A DNA stretch of 64,000 nt from Rhizobium jaguaris (GCF_003627755.1 NZ_CP032695.1:2232001-2296000), one strand, 5' to 3'; counted from the stretch's first letter, positions 16,634 through 25,297 are shown. Made by a program: numbers and translations. Notes: generated by a model not told the origin, from the sequence alone.

Positions 16634-17728
16634 ATGGGTATGCAATTTCTGGTCTTCGTCGGAACGCTGAATCGCGAAGCGCCCTATTTTCAAGGTGCCC
16701 GGGGCGAAGGCCTGTCAGCCTATCGTTTCGATGAGGAGACACTTGCGATCGAGAAGCTCGCAAATGCGCCTGAGATCGAAAATCCGACATTCCTGTCCGT
16801 AGCTGCCGGCGGAAATCACATCTATGCGAATTCTGAAGTCTTCGGCTGGAAAGAAGGCCTGGTCACTGCGTTCCGCTTCGACCGCGACGCCGGCACACTT
16901 ACCTATATCAACACGCAGCCGACACTCGGCAGCATCACCGCCCAGAACACTGTAACAAGGGACGATCGCAGACTGCTCCTTGTCAACTACGCCATGGGCT
17001 CCAGCGGCCCGGACCAAGCGGTTGTGGTCTACGGGCTCCGCGATGACGGCGGCCTAACGCCGCCCCTCGCTAGTGCCGCAAGAACAGGCACCGGGCCAAA
17101 CAACGAGCGACAGGAGCGCAGCCATGCCCATAGCGTCACACAAATCGCCGAGGATATCGTCATCGTCGCCGACCTCGGAACCGACAGCCTTGCCTCTTAT
17201 CGGCTGACGCGGGAAGGCGCTTTGGAGCCGCTAACGGAGACGAAGACGGCGCCGGGCAGCGGTCCTCGTCACGTCGCCCTCCACCCGAATGGCCGGTTTT
17301 TGTTTGTGATGAACGAGCTCGACTCGACCGTCGCAAGCTACGCGATCAACGCCGCAGATGGCCCGCTTACGCTATGTGACGTACAACCGGCCGTTCCCGC
17401 AGAAGCCCGGTCGCAGAACCATTGCGCAGACATTCAGATCTCGCCCGACGGACGCTTCGTTTACGGTTCCAATCGCGGCCATGACAGCATCGTGGCGTTC
17501 GAAGCCGATCCGGAAGATGGCAAGCTTTCGCTCGTCAACTTCTTTCCCTGTGGCGGCATCACACCACGCAATCTCGCACTAACGCCGTCCGGCTGGCATC
17601 TGTTCTGCGCGAACCAGAATTCCGATCGCATTTCGATCTTTGAGCGGAATATCGCGACGGGTGCGCTTTCAGATACCGGTCATGCGATTGAAGTCGGCAC
17701 GCCGATGTGCGTTCGCATCATCCGCTGA
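16634..17728 (+). CDS. Beta-propeller lactonase family protein (6-phosphogluconolactonase/YbhE-like)
   Basis: A 364-residue seven-bladed propeller of the lactonase family (PF10282 type). Repeated blades are visible as F-L-S-V-A-A-G-G-N-H-I-Y-A-N, D-R-R-L-L-L-V-N-Y, H-P-N-G-R-F-L-F-V-M-N-E and S-P-D-G-R-F-V-Y-G-S-N-R-G. HAHSVTQIAEDIVIVADLGTDSLASYRL near residue 160 is the conserved acidic/His segment. No signal peptide, so cytoplasmic. It follows a GAGGAGG ribosome site and faces the ribose-type transporter; it could open a lactone formed after oxidation of the imported sugar by an SDR. Confidence 0.85.
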   Translation: MGMQFLVFVGTLNREAPYFQGARGEGLSAYRFDEETLAIEKLANAPEIENPTFLSVAAGGNHIYANSEVFGWKEGLVTAFRFDRDAGTLTYINTQPTLGSITAQNTVTRDDRRLLLVNYAMGSSGPDQAVVVYGLRDDGGLTPPLASAARTGTGPNNERQERSHAHSVTQIAEDIVIVADLGTDSLASYRLTREGALEPLTETKTAPGSGPRHVALHPNGRFLFVMNELDSTVASYAINAADGPLTLCDVQPAVPAEARSQNHCADIQISPDGRFVYGSNRGHDSIVAFEADPEDGKLSLVNFFPCGGITPRNLALTPSGWHLFCANQNSDRISIFERNIATGALSDTGHAIEVGTPMCVRIIR

Positions 17729-17869
17729 CGCGGATTGGCCGTACTTTGTCAGAGGCGCAAGCGCTACTCGCACGCGCCCGCTGGCCTGCCAATTTGGTAG
17801 CGGTTTGAGTTTTCGCACGGCCAATGGTAAGGCAGCCTAACGAATAGAATCCGAGCATCGAGAGTTTTC

Positions 17870-19084
17870 TTGAATCCTGTCTGGTCCACTGCCGAACCGA
17901 GTTCCCCGACTTTGACGGATAGCGCACGCGCCGTTCTCAAGACCATAGCAGTGAACGGTCCGGCCACCCGTCCTCAACTCAGCGCCTTGCTGCACTTTTC
18001 CAAACCCACGATGTCGGCCGCCGTCACTGAGCTTGAGCGTTACGGGCTGCTCGCGCCGACGGGCGTGAACCGTGGACAAGTGGGGCGAACATCAGTTTCC
18101 TATGGTCTTGGCCCCAATGCGGGCTACGTGATCGGGATCGACTGCGGCACGACGCAGGTGCATGCGATTGCCCGCGGGCTGGACGGCTCGAAACTCGCCG
18201 AAGTCGCCCATCCCCTGGATGACAAATCGGGAAGGGACCGTTTCCAAACCATTGAAACCGTGATCGCCGAGCTTCTGCCGGATTGTGCGGGCAAGGCAAC
18301 GCCTCTACGCGCAATCGCCATCGCCTTGCCGAACATCATTTCGCCATCGCTCGAGCGGCTTCCCGATCGGGACGCGTTCATAAGCGTCCTTGAGCGGCTG
18401 AAGAACAGCTATGGCGTTCCTGTCCTGCTTGAGAACAACGTCAATTGTGCTGCCCTTGCGGAATACCACGAAGGGGCCGCGAAACAGCATTCCTTCGCCA
18501 TCTATATGCAGATCGGCGTCAAAGTGGGTGTTGGCATCGTTCTCGAGGGTAAGCTCTTCCGGGGCTTTAGAGGCGCGGCGGGCGAAGTCGGGCATCTGCC
18601 ATTTCCCTGGTCCGAACGGGAGCAGCCGAGATGGCAGCATGTCGAAACATATCTCGGCTCGGCGGCATTGCTTGAGCGCGCGGCGCAGGAATGGCCGCCG
18701 CAGGAAGGAAATCCGCCTGCAAGCGCCAGCGAGCTGTTCGCGCTTGTCGATTTGTCCGCGACGGCGCGCAAGATCGTCGAGAAACATGCGGGCGATATTG
18801 GAAATCTGGCCGCTGCCTGCGTCAGCATCCTCGATCCGCAACTGATCGTGTTGGGCGGGGGCGTGGGCCAAAATGCCATTCTGCTGCCCGGCGTGGCGAA
18901 GGCCATCTGCGATTTATGCTGGCCTGTCGAGGTGGTCGTCAGCCAATTGTCGAACCAGGCAACCGTGTTGGGCGCGGTACGCCTTGCCATCGATTTCGCA
19001 ATGGCAAGGCTGCTTGGCGAGGACAGCAAAGCCGCCTTCCTCTATCCCGGCGCGCTGACGGCCGATCTCATCAATATCCGATAG
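17870..19084 (+). CDS. ROK family transcriptional regulator (NagC/XylR type)
   Basis: A 404-residue protein: winged HTH (about residues 20-75; LKTIAVNGPATRPQLSALLHFSKPTMSAAVTELE) followed by a ROK sugar-kinase-like domain with VIGIDCGTTQVHAIA (about 83-97), LENNVNCAALAEYHEG and LIVLGGGVGQN. It starts at TTG 17870; no nearby ATG gives the full HTH. The usual ROK zinc motif (C-x-C-G-x2-G-C) after GEVGHLPF is absent and replaced by REQPRWQHVETYL. It converges on the amino-sugar operon and ends 3 bases from its last gene; ROK proteins typically sense amino sugars or their phosphates, which fits that operon. Confidence 0.85.
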   Translation: MNPVWSTAEPSSPTLTDSARAVLKTIAVNGPATRPQLSALLHFSKPTMSAAVTELERYGLLAPTGVNRGQVGRTSVSYGLGPNAGYVIGIDCGTTQVHAIARGLDGSKLAEVAHPLDDKSGRDRFQTIETVIAELLPDCAGKATPLRAIAIALPNIISPSLERLPDRDAFISVLERLKNSYGVPVLLENNVNCAALAEYHEGAAKQHSFAIYMQIGVKVGVGIVLEGKLFRGFRGAAGEVGHLPFPWSEREQPRWQHVETYLGSAALLERAAQEWPPQEGNPPASASELFALVDLSATARKIVEKHAGDIGNLAAACVSILDPQLIVLGGGVGQNAILLPGVAKAICDLCWPVEVVVSQLSNQATVLGAVRLAIDFAMARLLGEDSKAAFLYPGALTADLINIR

Positions 19085-19087
19085 CGC

Positions 19088-20095
19088 TCAGATATCCCGC
19101 TTGGTGTCGGTTTGCCTATAGCGGAAATTGCAGACCGGAAGACCCGCGTCTTCCGAAAGCGTGCCAATCAGGAGTTGCGCTGGAATGGCCTGCAGAATAG
19201 CGTCGCCAATCCCTTTCGAGAAGCCCGGCACATGGATAACGACGAGATTGGCCTGGTCGTCGACATCCGTGCGCGAGGTCACGAGAACGGACGGGATGCC
19301 GAAAGCGGCGAGATCTTTCGCCAGCTTGACTTCTCGGCCGTCGCCGAACAACAGGACACCACTGTCCTTGTCGTTGGACTCCATAGGTCCATGCAGGAAG
19401 TTCAAGCTATCCCAGTCCTGCGCGGCGACGCGCGCGGCCTCGCGGATGAGCAGCGCGGCGTAGCCTGCAGTGCCGTAGGCGCAGCCGGCGCCGACGCAAT
19501 CGATGGATTTCTTGCCGGCCAGGAGCTTTGCGGCCTTGTCCGCCTGCCTGCGTGTCTGATCGAGCGTTGCTGCCGCACGTGCGGAAAGCTCAGACCAACG
19601 CACGCCGGACGGCTTGCCGACTTTATCGGCAAGCAAAGCCGCCGTCAGAAGCGACCCCAGATAGCTCGTCGTGTTCGGGCCGCTGTCCGTTCCGCTGTCG
19701 GTTGCGATCATATGTTTGACGACACGGGAAAGCGGCGTGCCGTCGGCCTTTGCGATGCCGTAGGTGGCAGCCGCGGGGCGTAGTTCCATCGCATGGGCGG
19801 GTTCCTCGCTCCGGCCGGAGGCGGAGAAGGCAATGTAGGCGCCGCCGGCATCAACGGACGCTTCGTAGAGGTCGGTCGCCGGCAGGGCGAAGGCCCGGAT
19901 GCCCTGACTGCGCATCTGTGCGGCCGCGACGGCTGCGGCATAGAGGCTGGCACCAATGCCGGCGAGAACGACCGGTCCGCTCTTCAATGGTGCGACATCC
20001 AATGTTTCGAGGCGGCTGGACACGGCTTTGAGGCACGCATCCAGCGCTGCGGGCTGCAGGGCGATCGCTTCGCGGTATGGCACTCTGTCTGTCAT
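19088..20095 (-). CDS. SIS-domain sugar isomerase/deaminase/deglycase-like protein
   Basis: A 335-residue protein with two SIS domains as in the isomerase half of GlmS. VVLAGIGASLYAAAVAA (about 42-58) and AYIAFSASGRSEEP (about 112-125) make the first sugar-phosphate site; the second domain begins near KSIDCVGAGCAYGTAGYAAL. No glutaminase domain. Relatives include NagB-II glucosamine-6-phosphate deaminases and FrlB-type fructosamine-6-phosphate deglycases. In the operon with a BadF-type kinase and a polar-amino-acid-type importer, it would act on the phosphorylated amino sugar or Amadori product. It is the last gene, separated from the binding-protein gene by a hairpin. Confidence 0.85.
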   Translation of the reverse strand: MTDRVPYREAIALQPAALDACLKAVSSRLETLDVAPLKSGPVVLAGIGASLYAAAVAAAQMRSQGIRAFALPATDLYEASVDAGGAYIAFSASGRSEEPAHAMELRPAAATYGIAKADGTPLSRVVKHMIATDSGTDSGPNTTSYLGSLLTAALLADKVGKPSGVRWSELSARAAATLDQTRRQADKAAKLLAGKKSIDCVGAGCAYGTAGYAALLIREAARVAAQDWDSLNFLHGPMESNDKDSGVLLFGDGREVKLAKDLAAFGIPSVLVTSRTDVDDQANLVVIHVPGFSKGIGDAILQAIPAQLLIGTLSEDAGLPVCNFRYRQTDTKRDI

Positions 20096-20127
20096 TGTTA
20101 CGTCCGTACTTGAACCAAAGAAAAAGA

Positions 20128-20150
20128 GGCCGGATGAGGAACCTCCGGCC
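20128..20150 (-). terminator. Attenuator-like hairpin between the binding-protein and SIS genes
   Basis: GGCCGGA (20128-20134) and TCCGGCC (20144-20150) pair; read on the minus strand the stem is followed by TCTTTTTCTTT. This is a good intrinsic terminator that would let only part of the transcription reach the SIS gene. Confidence 0.75.
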
Positions 20151-20170
20151 GTCGTTGCAGATCCTGCGTC

Positions 20171-21064
20171 TTAATCGTCGAGCTTCATGTAGTCGGCGAA
20201 CCGCGCGGCATCGTTGATGGTGACCTTGTCGAGCTTGTTTTCGCCGAGGCCCCATTTTTCGAAGATCTTGGCATAGGTGCCATCGTCGATCATCGACTGC
20301 ATGGTGGCGGCAAGCGCGTCGCGCAGTTGCGGGCTTTCCTTGCTGACGAGCATCGCCTGATAACCGACGGCGTATTGTGCGCCGCCAACCAGCTCGAGCT
20401 TCCTATTGCCTTCCGGCTGATGCTGCAGGCTGTAGGCGGCAACGCCGGTCGTATCCATCGACAGATCGGCACGACCGCTTTGAAGTGCGATCTTGATCTG
20501 GTCGTTGGAGGGGAACTGCATGACGTTCAGCGGTTTGTCCGCCGGGCAAAGGCCTTTCTGCTTGTCGAGAAGCTGCAGCGGGATCGAGCCCTGCACGGCG
20601 CCAGCATTGAGACCGCAGGCATCCTTCAGTTTATGGACGCCCTTCGGGTTGCCATCCAGAACGATGATGCTGGTGCCCTCGAGCATGTAGTTCACGACAT
20701 CGACGATCTTTTCGCGATCGGCGAAATCGCCGAAGGCAGACATGCCCATATCGAAGCGGCCAGCTTGAATGCCCGGAATGATGCTGGCGAACTGGGCCGG
20801 CATATCGGTGAACTTCACGCCGAGGCGCGTGCCCATTTCGTCGCGCAGCTCACGCTCCAGGCCGATGATCGTCTTGTTGTCGTCGCCATAGAAATCATAG
20901 GGCGGCGTCTGCGGCTCCGTGCCGACCTTGATTTCGCCTGCCGACTTGATCTTCTCGGGCAGCATGTCGTGCAATTTCTGGTCCAGGCCGGCCGCCGACG
21001 CCACGCCGGCCGAAAGGATTGCGACAGCCGAAACCATGACTGTCAAAATGAACTTCGCTTTCAT
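20171..21064 (-). CDS. Amino-acid-type ABC transporter substrate-binding protein
   Basis: A 297-residue receptor with a signal peptide (MKAKFILTVMVSAVAILSAGVASAAG, cleavage near residue 24) and an SBP_bac_3 fold: EIKVGTEPQTPPYDFYGDDNKTIIGLERELRDEMGTRLG, FASIIPGIQAGRFDMGMSAFGD and the C-terminal DGTYAKIFEKWGL helix. The ATG at 21064 is chosen over 21088 because it starts the signal peptide. Although of polar-amino-acid type, its operon partners are sugar enzymes, so the ligand is probably an amino sugar, amino-sugar acid or fructosyl-amino acid. Confidence 0.9.
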   Translation of the reverse strand: MKAKFILTVMVSAVAILSAGVASAAGLDQKLHDMLPEKIKSAGEIKVGTEPQTPPYDFYGDDNKTIIGLERELRDEMGTRLGVKFTDMPAQFASIIPGIQAGRFDMGMSAFGDFADREKIVDVVNYMLEGTSIIVLDGNPKGVHKLKDACGLNAGAVQGSIPLQLLDKQKGLCPADKPLNVMQFPSNDQIKIALQSGRADLSMDTTGVAAYSLQHQPEGNRKLELVGGAQYAVGYQAMLVSKESPQLRDALAATMQSMIDDGTYAKIFEKWGLGENKLDKVTINDAARFADYMKLDD

Positions 21065-21130
21065 GTCATTCCCCTTTTCTTGATGCACGTGGAGGACGTG
21101 CGGCCTTTCGAGCCAATGCCTGCCGACCGG

Positions 21131-21916
21131 TCAGTGCATCCGCCTGAGAAATGCTTGCGTTCGCTCGTGTTTTGGATGGTCGAGAACCTCGCGCGCCGGT
21201 CCTTCCTCCACGACGATGCCCTGGTCCATTAAGACCACGCGATCTGCGACGTCGCGCGCGAAGGAGAGTTCGTGGGTGACCACGATCATGGTCATGCCAT
21301 CAGCCGCGAGTTTGCGCATGACATTGAGAACTTCCCCGACCAGCTCCGGATCGAGGGCCGAGGTCGGCTCGTCGAAGAGCATCAGCTTCGGGTTCATCGC
21401 GAGCGCCCGGGCAATCGCGACACGCTGTTGCTGGCCGCCGGACAGTTGGTAGGGATAGGCGCCCTCCCGGCCTTCGAGATCGACCATCTTGAGGAGTTGC
21501 CGGGCGCGGGCAAGCGCCTCATTGCGCGGCTGGCCGCGGTTGAGAACGGGCGCCTGAGAAATGTTGGTCAGCACGTCCTGATGCGCGAAAAGATTGAAGC
21601 GCTGGAAGACCATGCCGATGTCGCGACGCTGGACGGCAAGTTCTTTTCCGCTCATCTCGTGAAGCGCGCCGCCCCGTTCGTGGTAGCCGATGAGCTGACC
21701 ATCGACGAGAATCCGTCCGCTCGTCATCCGTTCCAGGTGATTGATGCACCGAAGAAAAGTGGATTTTCCGCTGCCGGACGGACCGAGCAGGCAAACGACT
21801 TCGCCCTTGCGGACGGAAAGATTGATCCCCTTCAGCACGTCGAGCACGCCGAAGGATTTGTGAACATCGATTGCCTCGACGATCAGTGGCGACAAGGTGT
21901 TTTCGGGGGCGCTCAT
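21131..21916 (-). CDS. Amino-acid-type ABC transporter ATP-binding protein (HisP/GlnQ)
   Basis: A 261-residue ATPase with Walker [10 protein letters not shown] (residues 45-53), [16 protein letters not shown] (Q-loop), signature [15 protein letters not shown], Walker [13 protein letters not shown] and switch [12 protein letters not shown]. The start at 21916 overlaps the permease stop by 4 nt. Typical HisP/GlnQ length. It energises the importer formed with the 21913 permease (probably a homodimer, since only one permease gene is present). Confidence 0.92.
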   Translation of the reverse strand: MSAPENTLSPLIVEAIDVHKSFGVLDVLKGINLSVRKGEVVCLLGPSGSGKSTFLRCINHLERMTSGRILVDGQLIGYHERGGALHEMSGKELAVQRRDIGMVFQRFNLFAHQDVLTNISQAPVLNRGQPRNEALARARQLLKMVDLEGREGAYPYQLSGGQQQRVAIARALAMNPKLMLFDEPTSALDPELVGEVLNVMRKLAADGMTMIVVTHELSFARDVADRVVLMDQGIVVEEGPAREVLDHPKHERTQAFLRRMH

Positions 21917-22779
21917 CCGTTGCTCCCTTCGGCGCGCATCAGGCGTAGGGCATTGCGCCACCCGACTGGTGTCTGATGGGTGGATCTGCCAAGCCGTCGC
22001 TCGATGACGTACTGGATGCAGGATGCGATCGTCGTCATCACGAGGTACCAGATGCTGGCGACCAGCAGCAGTTCGATGATCAGGAAATTCTTGGCGTAGA
22101 TATTCTGCGCACGCGTCAGCAGATCCTGCGCAGCGACGACGGAAACGAGCGAGGTTGTTTTCAGCATCGATATCGTCTGGTTGCCGATCGGCGGGATGAT
22201 CACCCGCAGCGCCTGCGGAAAGATGATGCGAAGCATTGCCTGCGCGGGGGTATAGCCAAGCGCCTTGGCGGCTTCATGCTGGCCGCTGTCGACAGCCAGA
22301 AGCCCTCCGCGGACGATCTCGGCCATGTAGGCAGCCTCATTGAGGCTGAGCGCCAACAGCGCGGCAACGAAAGCCGTCACGATGGCGTTGGTGTCCAGAT
22401 GGAACGAACCTATGTCGATGCTTGGAATGAATAGCTGGATGTTGAACCAGAAGATGATCTGGACGAGCAGCGGCGTCCCGCGGAAGAACCAGATATAGAG
22501 GCTCGCAAAGCCTGAGAGGACGGAATTGGACGCCAGCCGCATCGTCGCGAGTATCGCACCGGCGATGATGCTGATGATCATCGACAGCACAGTGAACAGG
22601 ATCGTCAGCCGGATGCCGTCCAAAATGGTTTCATCGAAGATGTATTGCGGTATGGCCGACCAGTTGATGTGACGGCTCGTAGCAACCATGAAGACCAGCA
22701 GGCCAACCACTAGGATCAGCAGCGTGGCAGCAGCTCTCTGGCCCCAGTTGCGAGCGGGAATGATCTTTTGCGCGGTCAT
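21913..22779 (-). CDS. Amino-acid-type ABC transporter permease
   Basis: A 288-residue membrane protein of the HisM/GlnP family with an extra N-terminal hydrophobic segment (about 15-33). [16 protein letters not shown] and the EAA loop [25 protein letters not shown] are clear. It is the only permease in the operon, so a homodimeric channel is expected. Both ends overlap neighbours by 4 nt (kinase upstream, ATPase downstream), which ties transport to phosphorylation of the solute. Confidence 0.92.
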   Translation of the reverse strand: MTAQKIIPARNWGQRAAATLLILVVGLLVFMVATSRHINWSAIPQYIFDETILDGIRLTILFTVLSMIISIIAGAILATMRLASNSVLSGFASLYIWFFRGTPLLVQIIFWFNIQLFIPSIDIGSFHLDTNAIVTAFVAALLALSLNEAAYMAEIVRGGLLAVDSGQHEAAKALGYTPAQAMLRIIFPQALRVIIPPIGNQTISMLKTTSLVSVVAAQDLLTRAQNIYAKNFLIIELLLVASIWYLVMTTIASCIQYVIERRLGRSTHQTPVGWRNALRLMRAEGSNG

Positions 22780-23732
22780 GCTGCTCTCCCATCATCGGTG
22801 GTTTCAACCTTGCCCGCGACATGCGGCAACGGCAGCGACGCCGGGCGTTCACCGGTCGCCAGCCGGCGCGCGAGGAGGATCGCCCCTTTGACTGGGGGCT
22901 CTTTCAGCAGGGTGAGACTGAGCTTTGGGGCTTTGTTCGCGAGTGCTCTGCTGAACGCTTCAAAGAGGCGCGGCTGCCGCGTGATGACACCGCCGCCGGT
23001 GACCACGTCGCTTTCCTTCGCGCCCCGAGCAATCAGCCGTGCGGCAAGCAGGGCAAGCGTTTCGCCGCCATATTCGATCACGCCAGATGCAAGGGAGGAA
23101 CCGTCATCCGCCGCCTGAAAGACGATTGGAGCAAGCTCACCGATGCCTGCGGCAGAGCCTATGTCGCTGAGCGCGCGCCCGAATTCGACCGGGCTCTTGA
23201 TGGCGAGTGCGTCCATCAGCGCACGCCCAAGGCCATCGAGCGCCCCACCGGCATCGAGAGACCCGCGGACGGCGCGGGCCGCCTCGCGGACGAGACCGCT
23301 CGCGCTCCCCTCGTCTCCGAGATACCAGCCCCAGCCACCTGCAGCGATCATCTTGCGATTTCGATTTCGGCCAACCGCGATCGAGCCCGTCCCCGAAATG
23401 ACGGATATGCCGTCTGGTTTTCCGGCCGCCGGCAGAAGCAGTTCGGAGTCGTTCAAAACGAGCACTGTGCCGGAGAGTTGACCGGCAAGCTGCGCCTGCA
23501 GGCTCGAGCACTCCTCATCGGTGTCACAACCGTGCGAGCCGACGACCACGGCCGCCGGCGTACGATCTCCAACCATGCCGTTGATGAGGGAGACGAGCAT
23601 CGACGCGTCGCGCTCGGCCTCCCGCCTTCCGCGCCATTCCGAAGTGGCAAGCGTCCGCTCCCCTATGCGGCCATGTTCGTCTTCGCCCATCAGGTGGGTC
23701 TTCGTGCCGCCTATGTCTATTCCAACGATCAT
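22776..23732 (-). CDS. BadF/NAGK-type sugar kinase (N-acetylglucosamine-kinase-like)
   Basis: A 318-residue ASKHA-fold kinase. It has GIDIGGTKTHL (phosphate-1 loop, residues 4-14), VLVLNDSELLLPAA (phosphate/catalytic Asp near 106), ISVISGTGSIAVGRN (adenosine/phosphate-2) and WYLGDEGSASGLVREAA, all typical of the BadF/BcrD branch that contains eukaryotic GlcNAc kinase and bacterial glucosamine kinases. The weaker alternative is an activase of 2-hydroxyacyl-CoA dehydratase, but the CxxC for an iron-sulfur cluster is absent. It is the first gene of the operon, 17 bases downstream of a perfect operator palindrome. Confidence 0.85.
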   Translation of the reverse strand: MIVGIDIGGTKTHLMGEDEHGRIGERTLATSEWRGRREAERDASMLVSLINGMVGDRTPAAVVVGSHGCDTDEECSSLQAQLAGQLSGTVLVLNDSELLLPAAGKPDGISVISGTGSIAVGRNRNRKMIAAGGWGWYLGDEGSASGLVREAARAVRGSLDAGGALDGLGRALMDALAIKSPVEFGRALSDIGSAAGIGELAPIVFQAADDGSSLASGVIEYGGETLALLAARLIARGAKESDVVTGGGVITRQPRLFEAFSRALANKAPKLSLTLLKEPPVKGAILLARRLATGERPASLPLPHVAGKVETTDDGRAA

Positions 23733-23748
23733 GCTCGCCTCGCTTTCG

Positions 23749-23765
23749 TTAGGTAACTTACCTAA
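23749..23765. promoter_or_regulatory. Operator palindrome of the kinase-transporter-SIS operon
   Basis: TTAGGTAA-C-TTACCTAA is a perfect 17-bp dyad, 17 bases upstream of the kinase start. It is the obvious operator of the operon. The ROK regulator at the other end (17870) is the best candidate protein. Confidence 0.75.
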
Positions 23766-23843
23766 TTAAATTTTTAGCGCAAGGCAGTTTTTGACGCGAC
23801 GCGACGGTGGCGGGGTCGTTCATGAGAGTATCGTTCCCACGAG

Positions 23844-23872
23844 CAAAGGCGCCGCTTAAAGCGGCGCCTTTG
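23844..23872. terminator. Terminator downstream of the GST gene
   Basis: CAAAGGCGCCGCTT (23844-23857) is the exact complement of AAGCGGCGCCTTTG (23859-23872), giving a 14-bp stem. It lies 58 bases after the GST stop and isolates the GST gene from the kinase operon promoter. Confidence 0.85.
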
Positions 23873-23929
23873 TGGGAGAGCAAGCAATAGTGGACGCAAC
23901 CTGGAATTTGGCCTGCGAGATTGCGTGCA

Positions 23930-24616
23930 TCAAAAGCCGAGCCGGCGCAAATCCTCCGCAACGAACATCTGGCCGCTGCGGTTGCTGACGCTCGGCAATT
24001 CGGCGACTTTCGCCCACCAGATGATTAATGGCGAAAAGCTTTCCGGCACGGCGACGCCGGCGGCGTCGGCAAACATCAGGCCCGCAAAGACCGTAATGTC
24101 AGCCATCGAGAAATCGTCGCCGGCAACGAATGGCTGGCTCTCGAGAACCGTATTGAAATATTTCATGCCGTTGAGCGCCTTGTCGCGCTGACGATTGCCC
24201 CACTCCTGGCGGCCGGCCCATTCCAGACTCTTGAACGTCTGCAGGTCGTGGCCTAAGCCGGGCGTGGCGTAGTGGAAATAGTTGCCGACCGCATCAAGCA
24301 GTTCGGTTTCGGCTCTTTTCTGCATCATATGGATGAGAGCTTTTTCCTTTGGCGTTTTTCCAGTCAGCTTCGGGTCGCCATCGAGATTGTCGAGATATTC
24401 GGTAATTGCCGTGCATTCGGCAATGAAGGTGCCGTCATCAAGCTGCAGCACGGGCAGAACGCCGGAGGGGTTTTTCTCAAGGAAAGCAGGTTGCTTGTGC
24501 TCGGCGGCTATGAGGTCGACGGAAACAAACTCCACCTGCGGTTCGAGCTGCTTCTCTGCCAGAACGATGCGAATACGAGCCGGATTGGGAAAACCGGGGC
24601 GATCGAAGATTTTCAT
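23930..24616 (-). CDS. Glutathione S-transferase family protein
   Basis: A 228-residue GST: N-terminal thioredoxin-like domain (MKIFDRPGFPNPARIRIVLAEK, NPSGVLPVLQLDDGTFIAECTAITEYLD, with cis-Pro near 54 and the glutathione-binding E-C/S-x-A-I near 67) and an all-helical C-terminal domain (about 90-215; GDDFSMADITVFAGLMFAD N-capping box). The Ser/Pro near residues 10-12 replaces the usual catalytic Tyr/Ser position. Divergent from a TetR gene across a promoter full of palindromes, so it is probably repressed by that regulator and induced by an electrophile. Confidence 0.88.
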   Translation of the reverse strand: MKIFDRPGFPNPARIRIVLAEKQLEPQVEFVSVDLIAAEHKQPAFLEKNPSGVLPVLQLDDGTFIAECTAITEYLDNLDGDPKLTGKTPKEKALIHMMQKRAETELLDAVGNYFHYATPGLGHDLQTFKSLEWAGRQEWGNRQRDKALNGMKYFNTVLESQPFVAGDDFSMADITVFAGLMFADAAGVAVPESFSPLIIWWAKVAELPSVSNRSGQMFVAEDLRRLGF

Positions 24617-24631
24617 GACGTTGCCTTTCTT

Positions 24632-24711
24632 TATCTATCGATAGATAGACTACAGCGCTGTAGTTATCGCTTCCCTTTTTCGTAGTCAATAACTATCTAT
24701 CGGGTGATAGA
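24632..24711. promoter_or_regulatory. GST/TetR divergent operator cluster
   Basis: Three dyads lie in the 105-base gap: TATCTATCGATAGATA (24632-24647, perfect 16 bp), ACTACAGCGCTGTAGT (24649-24664, perfect 16 bp) and TCTATC-GGGT-GATAGA (24696-24711). The first and third share the TCTATC half-site, consistent with two binding sites for the adjacent TetR protein, one near each start. Confidence 0.65.
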
Positions 24712-24721
24712 CAGAGGACCA

Positions 24722-25297
24722 ATGATGGCGAAGACGAAATCCGATATGCGCGAAGCGGTCATGGCGGTGGCAAAGGCGGCGGTGCAGGCGCACGGCTATA
24801 ACGCGCTGAGTTTTCGCGAGCTTGCAAAGGATGTCGGTATCAAGAGCGCCAGCGTGCATTATCATTTTCCGACAAAGGGCGCTCTCGGGGCTGCACTGGC
24901 GCGGCGCTATACGGAGGACGGCGCCACCTATCTCGATGAATTGCTGGTCAAATCCCAGGATCCCAAATGGTGCATGGATCGATATGCTGAAGTTTTTCGC
25001 GCGGCGCTCGCCAATGAAAATCGCATGTGCCTGTGCGGCATCATGAGCGCGGAATTGGATGATCTACCCCCAGAGGTGAGAAGCGAGGTCGATAATTTCG
25101 CTGCCATGAACGTCGCCTGGCTCGCGCGCGTTTTGAAACTGGCAAACCCTGACGCGGCCGAGCATGTCTTGAACGAACACGCGATGGCGATTTTTGCGGC
25201 CATTGAGGGAGCACAGCTCATCGCCCGCGGATGTCGCGACATCGCGATCTACGACCGGACGGTACAGACCTATCGGCAGACAGGGCTCATTCCGTAA
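24722..25297 (+). CDS. TetR/AcrR family transcriptional regulator
   Basis: A 191-residue regulator. The HTH is clear (YNALSFRELAKDVGIKSASVHYHFPTKGAL, about residues 24-53). The C-terminal domain has a LIARGCRDIAIYDRTVQTYR end seen in NemR-like regulators. ATG codons 24722 and 24725 are adjacent, with AGAGGA upstream. It faces the GST gene; Cys residues near 105-108 (RMCLCGIM) could sense electrophiles, as in NemR, but this is inference. Confidence 0.85.
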   Translation: MMAKTKSDMREAVMAVAKAAVQAHGYNALSFRELAKDVGIKSASVHYHFPTKGALGAALARRYTEDGATYLDELLVKSQDPKWCMDRYAEVFRAALANENRMCLCGIMSAELDDLPPEVRSEVDNFAAMNVAWLARVLKLANPDAAEHVLNEHAMAIFAAIEGAQLIARGCRDIAIYDRTVQTYRQTGLIP

